DNA of 64,000 nucleotides from Actinomadura xylanilytica (GCF_030283145.1 NZ_JASNWE010000001.1:927651-991650), one strand, 5' to 3'; shown: positions 26,675-35,563, numbered from the stretch's first letter. Notes: generated by a model from the sequence alone, not told the origin. Translations and numbers: made by a program.

Positions 26675-27382
26675 ATGTCCAACAGCCACCGTTCACATCG
26701 CCGCCGCAAGAAGCACAGCGCGGGCAGGCTCGGCCTGGCCGGCGCCCTCACCGGGGTCCTCGGGATCGCGGCGGTGGCCGGCGGCATCATGGTGGTCCGG
26801 CACACCTCGGACGGCGGCGGGTCCACCCCGCCGTCCCTGACGAGTCAGGTCGGTGGGACGGGCGGCCTCTCGGTGGCCGCCGCCCCCAAGGGCGGCCCCG
26901 CGCAGAGCTTCACCACCCCCGAGGGCTACGGCTACGACCTCTCCGCCGTCAAGACCGGCACCGACGCGCGCCCGCTGAGCGGCAGCACCCCGCCGCCGTC
27001 CGGGTCGAGCTACGCCTACGCCGACTACGTGCTGACCAACAACCAGCGGCGGCCCGTACTGCTCGACTTCCCCTCCGACCTGTTCGTGCCGCTCTCCCAG
27101 GTGCCGGGTTCGGCCCGCGAGCGCTGCATGCCGCAGCCGGGCATCCCCGAGCACATGTGCACCCTGCCCAACCACAGCGAGGTCACCGCCCGCCTGAACG
27201 GCTCCAAGGCGCCCATCGAGGAGGACGGCGAGAAGCTCATGCCCGCCGGCGCGTCCTACCTGGTGCGGATCGCCGCCGACCTGCCGGTCAAGGACGGCCT
27301 CGACGCCGCCGACCTCAAGCTCTACGTGTGGGACGCCCGCTTCACCAGCGACCGCAAGGGCGTCGAGATCGCCTTCCCCTGA
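26675..27382 (+). CDS. Membrane-anchored secreted protein of unknown function (235 aa)
   Basis: I do not recognise the family. A basic N-terminus (SHRSHRRRKKHSAGR) precedes one hydrophobic helix (LGLAGALTGVLGIAAVAGGIMVV), so the remaining 190 residues should face outside. The outer part resembles an Ig- or beta-sandwich-like fold (SSYAYADYVLTNNQRRPVLL, LFVPLSQVPGSARERC) with two cysteines, RERCMPQPG and HMCTLP, that could pair. The ATG at 26675 has GGAGAGC upstream. A MITE-like repeat starts 12 bp after the stop codon. Confidence 0.65.
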   Translation: MSNSHRSHRRRKKHSAGRLGLAGALTGVLGIAAVAGGIMVVRHTSDGGGSTPPSLTSQVGGTGGLSVAAAPKGGPAQSFTTPEGYGYDLSAVKTGTDARPLSGSTPPPSGSSYAYADYVLTNNQRRPVLLDFPSDLFVPLSQVPGSARERCMPQPGIPEHMCTLPNHSEVTARLNGSKAPIEEDGEKLMPAGASYLVRIAADLPVKDGLDAADLKLYVWDARFTSDRKGVEIAFP

Positions 27383-27393
27383 CCCGCAGGCTC

Positions 27394-27610
27394 CTAGGCC
27401 GTATTTCAGAACCCCGGCCCGGCGTCCTCGCCTGGCGGCTGTGTTTTCAACGCCCGGCCCGGCGTCCTCGCCTAGGGCTCGGACGCCGACCGTGCTTGGG
27501 CGAGCGCGACATCGCTTCGCGATCTGGCCGGTGGGGCTCGCCTCCGGCTTCGCCCCACCGGCCAGATAACGCGCTCGCCGACGGCCGAGGCACTTTGAGA
27601 CAGGCCCTAG
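27394..27610. mobile_element. MITE-like non-autonomous element (217 bp)
   Basis: The segment is bounded by CTAG at both ends and has imperfect terminal inverted repeats: left CTAGGCCGTATTTCA, right end read inward CTAGGGCCTGTCTCA. Inside are two copies of a 21-bp direct repeat (27413-27433 and 27453-27473, 40 bp apart) and nested inverted repeats. These are GGCGAGCGCG (27499-27508) with CGCGCTCGCC (27570-27579), and a perfect 16-bp pair at 27522-27537 and 27552-27567. There is no coding frame. This is typical of a small element moved by a transposase elsewhere in the genome; I see no related IS in the window. Confidence 0.55.
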
Positions 27611-27670
27611 CTGGCTGCCGTCCCCGGCTGCCGTGCCCCGCGTGAACTTCCCGGAGTCGGCGGCGCAGGG

Positions 27671-29386
27671 TCAGCCCCTGGTGAAGCCGATGTTCTCGTA
27701 GCCGGGCTGGTAGAAGCCGCAGGCTCCCAGGTTGGCCAGGCCACGCCGGGTGGCGACGAGCTGCGGGCGCTGGTAGAGCGGCAGGACGGTCGCATGCCGC
27801 CAGATGAGACCGTCCGCGGCGTTGACCAGGCGCCGGGCCCGCACCGGGTCGGGTTCGGCGATGGCGCGGTCCAGCGCGGCGTCGATGGCGGCCGTCCCCG
27901 ATCGCGAGTAGTTCTGCCGGATCCGGCCGCCGCTCGGCCGGGCGAAGACCGACCGCAGCGGCGACACCGGGAACGAGGTGCCCAGCCAGGAGAACGGCAC
28001 GATGTCGAAGTCGCCGGGCGTGACGTACCGGGCGAGCAGGTCGTCCCCCGGTACCGGGCGGATGTCGAGCCGGACGCCGATCCGCTCCAGCAGCGCCCGG
28101 GACAGCTCGCCCTCCCGCTTGCCGCCGGGCACCCCGGCGGGCACCACGAACCGGAGCGCCAGCGTCCGCCCGCCCTTCTCCCGGTACCTGCCGTGCGGTG
28201 GCCAGCCCGCTTCGTCCAGCATCCGCCGCGCCCGTGCCGGGTCGTAACCGCCGTACTCACCGGAGTTGTCGCGGTAGCCCTCCTGGGTGTTGACGTAGAA
28301 GTGGTTGCCGAGGGGCTCCGCGGTCAGCCCGAGACCGGTCAGATCGGACCGGACGAGGGTCCGCCGGTCGATGCCCAGCATGACGGCCCGCCGCACGCGC
28401 ACGTCTGAGAGCACGGGCCCGGCGGCGTTGAACGTGAAATGCCGCCAGTCCGGCCCGCCCGCCCTGCGGACGACCGTGCCCGGAGCACGCTCGGCCCGCC
28501 GCAGTGCACCCGCGTCGACGCCGACGTCCATCAGGTCGATCTCGCCGTTGGCGAACGCGCCGGGCACCGCGCCGCTGTCCAGGGCGCGGTAGACGATGCG
28601 GTCGAGTTTGGCGGCCCGTCCCCACCAGGCCGGGTCGCGGACGGCGGTGACGGTCTCGGCGGTCCGGTCGATCCGCTGCACTTTGAAGGGCCCGGCGGTG
28701 ACCGGCATCCGATCGAGCCAGCCCGTGTTGAACGCCGCGGGGTCGGAGGTGGCCGCGGCCGGGTAGAGCGGGCTGAACAGGCTCCGCCAGTCCGCGTAGG
28801 TCCCGGCGAACGTCACCCTCACCTCTTGGTCGTCCGCCCCCCGCTCGACCCGCCGGATCTGCCGGTAGCCGACGTCGGTGGACACCTGGTAGCGCGGGTC
28901 CCGTCCCGACAGGGCGTGCGCCTGGGCGGCCAGGTCGCGGTAGCCGATGGGCCTGCCGTCCGACCACCGCGCCCGGGGGTTCATCCGGTACGTGACGACC
29001 TGGTTCGCCCCCGTCCGGGTCGCCCGTGCCGACAGCAGGTAGTCCGGCACGGGATGCGGTACGGCCTTCTCGTCCGCGCGCATGAGGTACGGCAGCAGCC
29101 CTTGGACGACGCGGTCGACCACACCCGTGCCTCCATTGACGTGGAAGAAGTTCCACTGCGTGGGGAACTCGGGCAGCGGCCACCGGAGCGTCCCGCCACT
29201 GCGGACGCGTTCGCGCGGCGTGGGGTTGACGTCGTAGGCGGGGAGCCGTCCGGACGGGCCGGTCCCGGCCTCGCCCGTAGAGGCCGCGCCGCTGCAACCG
29301 CCACCCGCGGCCGCCGCCGCGCACAGGACCGCGGCCACGACCAACGGTCGGCGGCGCGTTCTCACCGGCCGGACGCACGGGTCCAT
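27671..29386 (-). CDS. ABC transporter substrate-binding protein, peptide/nickel (SBP family 5) type
   Basis: A 571-aa extracytoplasmic binding protein. The N-terminus is basic, then hydrophobic (VVAAVLCAAAAAGGGC), with a likely lipobox Cys although the preceding residues are only Gly. SBP family 5 features include TLRWPLPEFPTQWNFFHVNG, YRMNPRARWSDGRPIGYRDL, FNTGWLDRMPVTAGPFKV, DVRVRRAVMLGIDRR and the closing LYQRPQLVATRRGLANL. The ATG at 29386 has GAAGGGA upstream. It is the last gene of a permease-permease-SBP run. Substrate may be an oligopeptide or another hydrophilic molecule. Confidence 0.9.
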   Translation of the reverse strand: MDPCVRPVRTRRRPLVVAAVLCAAAAAGGGCSGAASTGEAGTGPSGRLPAYDVNPTPRERVRSGGTLRWPLPEFPTQWNFFHVNGGTGVVDRVVQGLLPYLMRADEKAVPHPVPDYLLSARATRTGANQVVTYRMNPRARWSDGRPIGYRDLAAQAHALSGRDPRYQVSTDVGYRQIRRVERGADDQEVRVTFAGTYADWRSLFSPLYPAAATSDPAAFNTGWLDRMPVTAGPFKVQRIDRTAETVTAVRDPAWWGRAAKLDRIVYRALDSGAVPGAFANGEIDLMDVGVDAGALRRAERAPGTVVRRAGGPDWRHFTFNAAGPVLSDVRVRRAVMLGIDRRTLVRSDLTGLGLTAEPLGNHFYVNTQEGYRDNSGEYGGYDPARARRMLDEAGWPPHGRYREKGGRTLALRFVVPAGVPGGKREGELSRALLERIGVRLDIRPVPGDDLLARYVTPGDFDIVPFSWLGTSFPVSPLRSVFARPSGGRIRQNYSRSGTAAIDAALDRAIAEPDPVRARRLVNAADGLIWRHATVLPLYQRPQLVATRRGLANLGACGFYQPGYENIGFTRG

Positions 29387-29424
29387 CTCGTCGATTCCCT
29401 TCAGCAGTTCGCGGACCCGGACGT

Positions 29425-30306
29425 TCACCGGGCGTCCGCCGGATCGAGCGCGTCGCGCAGCCCGTCGCCGAGCAGGTTCACCGCCAGCACGATCAGCGCC
29501 AGCATCCCGGCGGCGAACCCGAACGGCCACGGGTGGGTGGTCGCCGTGCCGCCGCCGTCGGCGACAAGCGTGCCGAGGGAGACGTCGGGCGGCCGGACGC
29601 CGAGGCCGAGGTGGGCCAGCCCGCTCTCGGCGACGATCGCGGCTCCGACGTTGAGGCTCGCGTCCGCCACCAGTAGCGACGCCAGGTGCGGCAGCAGATG
29701 CCGGACGATCACGTGCGGCGCGGTCGCCCCGAGGAACCGCGCCGCCAGCACGAACTCCCGTTCGCGCAGCGAGAGCGTCATCGCCCGGACGGAGCGGGCA
29801 GTGACGGTCCACATGAACGCCGCCAGCAGCACGACCAGCGCGGGGCCGCCGGAGCCGAGGGCCGGGGACAGCACGGCGGCGACCAGGACCGGCGGCAGCA
29901 CGAGCAGCAGATCGGCGCCGCCCATCAGGACGCGGTCGCCCCAGCCGCCCGCGTACCCCGCGACCATCCCCACCACGGCGGCCGGGCCGGTGGCCAGCGC
30001 CGCGACGCCGAGGCCGATGAACAGCGACCTCCGCATGCCGCGCAGGACGAGCGCGAAGACGTCCCGTCCGCTCTGCGTGGTCCCGAACCAGTGCCCGGAC
30101 GACGGCGGCTCCCAGAACGCCGCGATGTCGGTGTCGGCCCAGCCCCACGGCGACGCCAGCGGCCCGGCGAAGGCCAGCGCGACGAGCGCGGCGAGCAGTG
30201 CGAGCCCGGCCACGGCACGTCTGCTGCCGAGCACCCGCGTGGGCAGGCCGCCCCTTGTGGCGCTCAGCGGCGGACTCGTCACGACGTCGCGCGGCGGGCT
30301 CGTCAT
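29425..30306 (-). CDS. ABC transporter permease, OppC/DppC type
   Basis: A 293-aa inner-membrane protein with the OppC N-terminal region, then FGTTQSGRDVFALVLRGMRR, five to six helices, and the cytoplasmic EAA loop (EFVLAARFLGATAPHVIVRHLLPH). It overlaps the OppB-type gene by ATGA (30303-30306) and lies 38 bp before the binding-protein gene. The open frame continues upstream to 31095, but that part lies antisense-free inside the other permease and is not used. Confidence 0.9.
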   Translation of the reverse strand: MTSPPRDVVTSPPLSATRGGLPTRVLGSRRAVAGLALLAALVALAFAGPLASPWGWADTDIAAFWEPPSSGHWFGTTQSGRDVFALVLRGMRRSLFIGLGVAALATGPAAVVGMVAGYAGGWGDRVLMGGADLLLVLPPVLVAAVLSPALGSGGPALVVLLAAFMWTVTARSVRAMTLSLREREFVLAARFLGATAPHVIVRHLLPHLASLLVADASLNVGAAIVAESGLAHLGLGVRPPDVSLGTLVADGGGTATTHPWPFGFAAGMLALIVLAVNLLGDGLRDALDPADAR

Positions 30307-31304
30307 GGGGCCGCCGTCGTGGGCGCCGCCGCGACCTCGGCCGTTCGGGTCCGCGGGTCCAGGACACCGCGCACCACGTCCGACACCAGCCCGGCCAGCA
30401 GGACCGTCCCGGCGGCGAGGGAGCCCACCGCCGCCACCGCGTTGACGTCGCCATGACCGATGGACTCGACCAGCCACTCGCCCAGCCCGTGCCACCCGAA
30501 GACCTTCTCGGTGAAGGCGGCGCCGACCAGCATCAGGCCGAACGCGTAGGCGGAGTAGGCGGTCATCGGGACGAGCGCGACGCGCAGCCCGTGCCTCAGC
30601 AGCACCCTCCGCCGCCGCAGTCCTTTGGCCCGCGCCGTGCGCATGTGCTCGGCGCTCAGCACGTCGAGCATCAATCCGCGCTGGTAGCGGCAGTAGAGGG
30701 CGACCTGGGAGAGCGCGATCGTGACCGTCGGCAGCAGCAGATGCCGCACCCGGTCGGCCGGCCCGCCCGCGCCCGGCGAGGACTCCCCGGTCCACTCGAA
30801 GATCCGCATGCCGGTGACGTCGTTGACCTTGCCCGCCGCGAACTGGAGCAGCACCGCCAGGACGAACACCGGGACGGCCGGCAGCAGCGCCGAACCGGCC
30901 ACGATGGCGCGGTCGGCGGCCCGGCCGCGCCGCGCCGCCGCGTACGCGCCGAGCAGGACGCCCAGCGCGCAGCCGAGGACCGTCCCGGGGAGCAGCAGTC
31001 GGACGCTGACCCCTGCGCGGCGGCGCAGTTCCGCGCCGACCGGGCCGTCCTGCCGGGTGTGGCCGAGGTCGCCGTGCACGACGCCCGCCGCCCACGTCCG
31101 GTAGCGGACGGCGAGGGGGACGCGGTCGTCGAGGTTGAGGCGGCGCAGTTCGGCGTGCACGACCGCCTCGGGCGGCCGGGGCGTCCGCGTCTCGAATCCG
31201 GCGCGGGGCCGGAGCGCGGTCGCGGCGAGCACGTAGGTGAGGCTGGCGCCCAGCACGGCGAGCACCGCGGAGTACGCGAGCCGCCGCGCCAGGAACACCG
31301 CCAT
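30303..31304 (-). CDS. ABC transporter permease, OppB/DppB type
   Basis: A 333-aa permease that starts MAVFLARRLAYSAVLAVLGA, has the periplasmic-side GDLGHTRQDGPVG typical of OppB, and the EAA loop AEHMRTARAKGLRRRRVLLRHGL. It ends VSDVVRGVLDPRTR. It is first in the run. No OppD or OppF ATPase gene is adjacent on either side, so ATPases must come from elsewhere if the transporter works. Confidence 0.9.
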   Translation of the reverse strand: MAVFLARRLAYSAVLAVLGASLTYVLAATALRPRAGFETRTPRPPEAVVHAELRRLNLDDRVPLAVRYRTWAAGVVHGDLGHTRQDGPVGAELRRRAGVSVRLLLPGTVLGCALGVLLGAYAAARRGRAADRAIVAGSALLPAVPVFVLAVLLQFAAGKVNDVTGMRIFEWTGESSPGAGGPADRVRHLLLPTVTIALSQVALYCRYQRGLMLDVLSAEHMRTARAKGLRRRRVLLRHGLRVALVPMTAYSAYAFGLMLVGAAFTEKVFGWHGLGEWLVESIGHGDVNAVAAVGSLAAGTVLLAGLVSDVVRGVLDPRTRTAEVAAAPTTAAP

Positions 31305-31389
31305 GTCCCCTCCCGCGAGCGACGAGCGATCACGGAATGCTACTGAGTCATGACGTTCCGCGCCGGGGGATCGCCAAAAGCGTCCGCCC

Positions 31390-32364
31390 TCAGGCGAGGA
31401 CGGGACGGCGCTCGTCCGCTGGAGCCTTCTGCGCCCGGCCTCGGACGGCGCCGGCGGCCAGCAGGGCCAGGCCCGCGACGGCCCAGGCCGTCAGGACGAG
31501 CAGCGGCCCGGCCGGCGTCGCGCCGTCGTAGAAAGCGACCGACCGCAGCAGGGTCGCGGACGCGCCGGGCGGGAGGTACTGGCCGATGAGCCCCCACGGC
31601 TGCGGCAGCAGCTCGGGGGCCGATGTCGCGCCGGACAGCGGGTTGCCCACCAGCAGGAAGGTGAGGGCGCCCACGCCGGGCCCGGCCCGGCCGAGCACCG
31701 CGGCCAGGCCGGCGACGGTGCCGCTGACCGCGAGGATGGTCAGCGCCATCACCCCGGCGACGCCGAGGTAGGGCCCCTCCAGGACCGACAGCCACCCCTG
31801 CGCCAGGGCGGTCACGGCCAGCCCGCCGAGGACCGCGAAGGTCGCCAGGCCGGCCGCGCGCCAGGCGATCGCGGGGACGGCGTAGGAGAACAGCACCGCG
31901 GCGGCGAGCGCGGACATGACCAGTGGCAGCGCGAGGGCGCCGAACCCCGAGCCGCGCGGGTCGTCGGGATCGGTGGCCACCACGTCCTGGACGGGGGCCG
32001 CCGGGGCGCCGCCGAGCGTGGCGGCCATCTGCCCGAGGAGCTGGGCGACGACCGGCGAGGCCGCCGAGGCGACGAGGACCCGCGGACCCGAGGGCGTGGT
32101 GACGATCGCGCCGTAGGCGGCGCGGCCGGTGAGGTCCGCGCGGGCGGCGGCCTCGTCCGCCCGGATGGTGATCTCGAACGCGCCGGGACGCTCCCGGTCG
32201 AGCCGGCTCGCGACCGCCTCGGCCTGCGGGCCGGCGACGGCGATCGGGACGTCGCGGGGCGCGACCCTGGCGGCGGGCCAGCCGAACGCGATGATCATCA
32301 GGAGCTGTAGGACCACGGCGCCGAGGGCCACGCCCACGGCGCGCCCGGCGGATGAGGACCGCAC
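31390..32364 (-). CDS. ABC-2-like membrane protein (DUF3533/YhgE-type), TetR-controlled
   Basis: A 324-aa protein with one N-terminal helix (GVALGAVVLQLLMIIAF), an extracellular domain of about 140 residues, and five to six C-terminal helices. The LTFLLVGNPLSGATSAPELL and LPPGASATLLRSVAFYDG segments are typical of ABC-2 and DUF3533 proteins. The GTG at 32364 has GGAGG five bases upstream, while the longer version starts inside the operator region and lacks one. The gene diverges from a TetR regulator, with a regulator-type palindrome 15 bp upstream of its start. A role in efflux of a drug or lipid is plausible but not shown. Confidence 0.75.
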   Translation of the reverse strand: MRSSSAGRAVGVALGAVVLQLLMIIAFGWPAARVAPRDVPIAVAGPQAEAVASRLDRERPGAFEITIRADEAAARADLTGRAAYGAIVTTPSGPRVLVASAASPVVAQLLGQMAATLGGAPAAPVQDVVATDPDDPRGSGFGALALPLVMSALAAAVLFSYAVPAIAWRAAGLATFAVLGGLAVTALAQGWLSVLEGPYLGVAGVMALTILAVSGTVAGLAAVLGRAGPGVGALTFLLVGNPLSGATSAPELLPQPWGLIGQYLPPGASATLLRSVAFYDGATPAGPLLVLTAWAVAGLALLAAGAVRGRAQKAPADERRPVLA

Positions 32365-32378
32365 GACCGCCTCCAAAA

Positions 32379-32392
32379 AACGAATGTCCGTT
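32379..32392. promoter_or_regulatory. TetR operator O1
   Basis: AACGAATGTCCGTT is an imperfect palindrome and the same motif as O2 in the opposite orientation (reverse complement AACGGACATTCGTT; one mismatch to O2). It lies 15 bp upstream of the membrane protein start. Confidence 0.7.
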
Positions 32393-32430
32393 CTCTTTAC
32401 CTGCGGCCAGAGTCCCACCGGCCTGCCGAG

Positions 32431-32459
32431 TTGTCAAGAACGGACGTTCGTTTTATATT
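32431..32459 (+). promoter_or_regulatory. tetR promoter
   Basis: TTGTCA (32431-32436), a 17-bp spacer and TATATT (32454-32459) make a near-consensus promoter. Transcription would start about 7 bp after the -10 box, at the A of the tetR ATG (32466), so the message is probably leaderless. Confidence 0.7.
32439..32452. promoter_or_regulatory. TetR operator O2 inside the tetR promoter
   Basis: AACGGACGTTCGTT fills the spacer of the tetR promoter, so a bound repressor would block RNA polymerase. O1 and O2 are 60 bp apart (start to start). Confidence 0.75.
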
Positions 32460-32465
32460 GACCGG

Positions 32466-33077
32466 ATGCCACGAGTCAGCGAAGAGCACCTGGAGCGCCG
32501 CCGCCGGCAGATCCTGGACGCGGCCCGGTCCTGCTTCGTCCGCCGTGGCCTGCACGAGACCTCGATGCAGGACATCTTCGCCGAGAGCGGCCTGTCGGCC
32601 GGTGCCGTCTACCGCTACTTCAAGAGCAAGAACGAGATCATCGAGGCCGTCGCCTCGACCGTGATCAGCGACCTGCACACCTTCCTCGCCGACCTGGTGA
32701 ACCGCGACCCCATCCCCACGCTCGACACGGTCGTCGGGCTGGTCACCGACAAGATGGTCTCGCTCTCCGGGCCGGACGGCCCGTTGCGGCTCGCGCCCCA
32801 GGCGTGGGCGCTGGCGCTCTACGACCCCCGCCTCGGCCACTACGTCGAGGAGAACGTCCGCAATCTGCGCGGGACGTGGATCGCCTACGCCCGGCGGCTC
32901 ACCGAGGCCGGCCTGCTGCCCGCCGGCACCGACGCCGACGCGGCGGGCAAGCTGCTGTTCGGGCTGCTGCCCGGGTTCCTGCTCCAGCGGCTCATCCTCG
33001 GCGACGTCGACCCGGACGACTTCCGGCGCGGGATCCAGGCCCTCGCCCGCGCAAGCATGACCAGCCTCGCGACCTGA
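32466..33077 (+). CDS. TetR-family transcriptional repressor
   Basis: A 203-aa protein. The N-terminal helix-turn-helix reads RRRQILDAARSCFVRRGLHE, TSMQDIFAESGLSAGAVYRY, then FKSKNEIIEAV. The rest is an all-helical ligand-binding domain. It probably represses itself and the divergent ABC-2-like membrane gene through the two operators between them. The ATG at 32466 has no Shine-Dalgarno but sits at the predicted transcription start. Confidence 0.93.
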   Translation: MPRVSEEHLERRRRQILDAARSCFVRRGLHETSMQDIFAESGLSAGAVYRYFKSKNEIIEAVASTVISDLHTFLADLVNRDPIPTLDTVVGLVTDKMVSLSGPDGPLRLAPQAWALALYDPRLGHYVEENVRNLRGTWIAYARRLTEAGLLPAGTDADAAGKLLFGLLPGFLLQRLILGDVDPDDFRRGIQALARASMTSLAT

Positions 33078-33172
33078 CCGGCCCCACGAGCAGGCCGGCC
33101 CCAGGGCCCACGGCCCGATCGGCCCGGCCCGGACGGCTTCGTTGTTCGATCAGGCTCACGCGCTGAGCCGAT

Positions 33173-33206
33173 GGCGGCCCGCCCGGTGTGCTCCGGGCGG
33201 GCCGCC
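33173..33206 (+). terminator. Terminator after tetR
   Basis: 14-bp arms GGCGGCCCGCCCGG and CCGGGCGGGCCGCC with a 6-nt loop, about 95 bp after the tetR stop codon. Confidence 0.75.
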
Positions 33207-33580
33207 GCCATCTCCACGACGCCCCGCGGTGCTCCGAATCCGCCCCTGTAGAGGATTCGAGGCCCTCGCGCCCCACGTCATCCGCCCGTTCCCCGCCCCG
33301 TCCCGCCCCGCCGCGCGCCGCTCCGCCCCCGGGCAAGTGTCGGCGGGCCGGAGTCCCTGCGTCCTGAGGCGATCGCCCCTGGGTCCTCAGGACAGCGAAC
33401 GGGACGCGCCCCCATTCCCGCAGGCCCGAAAACGCCCGCGGCGCGCCGGGAACGGCACACTAGTACTCCCGTCTCTTCCGCCCACTTCGGACAGCTTGAG
33501 AGGCCGAATCCGGTTGTGCCCCTGGGTCTCCGCCACCTGGACGTTTTAACATTCCATTACTTTTGATTCGGGGAGAGCTC
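33207..33580. other. Intergenic stretch upstream of the histidine kinase
   Basis: This region contains no convincing gene. The last 40 bp are AT-rich (GACGTTTTAACATTCCATTAC), with TAACAT as a possible -10 box, and end in GGGGAGAG, the ribosome binding site of the next gene. Confidence 0.45.
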
Positions 33581-35542
33581 ATGGAGACGGCGGAGCACGA
33601 GCGCAGGGCGGGCCGGGCATCCTCACTGGTCGCCCTGGCGGCGGTCGCGGCCGTCGCCGCCTCGCTGCTGCTCGGTCTCTGGCTGCCCGCGGGGCGGCGG
33701 ATGGTGTGGTGGCATCCGGAGATCGTGATCGCGGTGTTCTGGTCACCCGTCGCCGCACTGCTGCTGCGCCACCGGCCCGGCCTGAGGGTCGGCCGGCTGA
33801 TGCTGGCGGCGGGCTCCAGCGCGGCCGTCTACGTGCTGGTCCTCAACCTCGGCCCCTGGTTCGACCTGCGCGGCTGGCCCGGCGCGGGCCTCCTCACCTG
33901 GCTCGGGACCTGGCTGTGGGCGGTCGACACGTTCGCGCTCACCCTGGTCCTGCCGCTGATCTTCCCGGACGGGCGGCTGGTCTCCCGCCGGTTCCTGCCG
34001 GTGCTGGCGGTGGCGCTGGCCGTGCCGGTGATCGTCTGCGTGCACCTGACGGTCGATCCCGGGGCGCGCCGGTTCCACAACGGCGTCTCGGTCTATCCGT
34101 TCCAGGACATCCCGCTCGCAATCAGCGCGACGATCCTCGGCACCCTGGCCCTCGGGCTGCTGTCGGTGTTCGTCCGGTTCCTGCGGTCCCCGCCGGACGT
34201 GCGCAGGCAGATCGCCTGGGTCATCTACCCCGGCGTGCTCGCCCAGGCGATCATCTACTTCGGCGAGACCACCCCGATCGGGGACCCGCTGCGCAACATC
34301 ACCATCGCCGCGGTGCCGGTGTGCATCGCGATCGCCATCACCCGGTACCGGCTGTACGACATCGACGTGGTGGTCGGCCGGACCCTCGTCTACGCCGGGC
34401 TCATCGCGGTGCTCAGCGGCGTGTACTTCGCGCTGGCGGGCGCGGCCGGCCTGGTGATCCCCGGCGACGGCCCGCTCGCCGGGCTGGCCGGGGCCGTCGG
34501 GGCGGGCGCGGTGTTCGAGCCCACCCGGCGGCGCTTGCAGAGCGGCGTGGACGGGCTGCTGCACAGCGAGCGCGACCCGTACCGGATCGCCGACAAGCTC
34601 AACCGGCGCCTGCAGACCGCCGCCGACCCGTCCGCCGCGCTGGCCGTCGCCGCCGAGGTCGCGCGGGCCGCACTGCACGCCACCGGCGTGGTGATCGAGG
34701 TGCTGGACCGGGAGGGCCGCACCGCGTCCGCCGAGGACGGCGTGCTCGGCGACGGGCCGCACCTGGTCCCGCTGGTCTGGCACGGCGAGCCGGTGGGACG
34801 GCTGCTGTTCGGCGTCACCCGCACCCCCGACGCCCGACTGTCGGGCATCCTGGCCCGCAACCTCGCCGAGCTGGCCAACGCCGCGCGGCTCGCCGCCGAC
34901 GTCCAGCGGTCGCGCGAGCGGATCCTGCGCACCCGCGAGGAGGAGCGGCGCCGGCTCCGCCGCGACCTGCACGACGGTCTCGGCCCCACCCTGGCCAGCC
35001 TCGCGATGACGGTCGACGCCGCCCGCATCACGTTGCAGACCGACCCGGCCGCCGCGGACGCGCTGCTGGAGCGCCTGCGCACCACCATGGGGCAGACCAT
35101 CGGCGGCATCCGCGAGCTGGTGTACGGGCTGCGTCCGCCCGCGCTGGACGAGCTGGGCCTCGCCGGGGCGATCGAGGCGCTCGGCGGGGTGGTCGCCACC
35201 GAGGACGGCCCCCGGGTGGACGTGCAGGTCGACGGCGACCTCGCCGACCTGCCCGCGGCGGCGGAGGTCGCGGCGTACCGCATCGTCCAGGAGGCCCTCA
35301 CCAACGTGCACCGCCACGCGAAGGCGGGGAAGGCCGTCGTGCGGCTCCATCTCAACGGGGACCTGCACGTGACCGTCGGCGACGACGGCGTGGGGGTGCC
35401 CGCCGGGGTCCGCTCGGGGATCGGCATGTCGTCCATGCGGGAACGCGCGGCCGAACTCGGCGGATCGTGCACCGTGGGACCGGGGCCGGAGGGTGGCACC
35501 CTCGTCCGCGCCAGGCTGCCGCTCAACGGGGCGCCCGCCTGA
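33581..35542 (+). CDS. Orphan NarL-type sensor histidine kinase
   Basis: A 653-aa membrane kinase. About eight to nine helices in the first 300 residues form an integral sensor region. A GAF-like part follows (ALHATGVVIEVLDREGR), then the HisKA_3 dimerisation domain with phospho-acceptor His464 in RRDLHDGLGPTLASL and an HATPase_c domain (YRIVQEALTNVHRHAKAG, VGDDGVGVPAG, GIGMSSMRERAAELGG). It starts at the ATG at 33581 with GGGGAGAG upstream. Such kinases usually pair with a LuxR-type regulator, but no response regulator is next to it. Confidence 0.92.
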   Translation: METAEHERRAGRASSLVALAAVAAVAASLLLGLWLPAGRRMVWWHPEIVIAVFWSPVAALLLRHRPGLRVGRLMLAAGSSAAVYVLVLNLGPWFDLRGWPGAGLLTWLGTWLWAVDTFALTLVLPLIFPDGRLVSRRFLPVLAVALAVPVIVCVHLTVDPGARRFHNGVSVYPFQDIPLAISATILGTLALGLLSVFVRFLRSPPDVRRQIAWVIYPGVLAQAIIYFGETTPIGDPLRNITIAAVPVCIAIAITRYRLYDIDVVVGRTLVYAGLIAVLSGVYFALAGAAGLVIPGDGPLAGLAGAVGAGAVFEPTRRRLQSGVDGLLHSERDPYRIADKLNRRLQTAADPSAALAVAAEVARAALHATGVVIEVLDREGRTASAEDGVLGDGPHLVPLVWHGEPVGRLLFGVTRTPDARLSGILARNLAELANAARLAADVQRSRERILRTREEERRRLRRDLHDGLGPTLASLAMTVDAARITLQTDPAAADALLERLRTTMGQTIGGIRELVYGLRPPALDELGLAGAIEALGGVVATEDGPRVDVQVDGDLADLPAAAEVAAYRIVQEALTNVHRHAKAGKAVVRLHLNGDLHVTVGDDGVGVPAGVRSGIGMSSMRERAAELGGSCTVGPGPEGGTLVRARLPLNGAPA

Positions 35543-35563
35543 ACCCGCGTCTCTCAGGTGTGA

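Noticed and set aside
29387..30454. Upstream extension of the binding-protein frame across the permease gene
   Set aside because: The extra 356 codons run inside the permease in another frame and lack any motif; the lipoprotein-like start at 29386 has a ribosome binding site.
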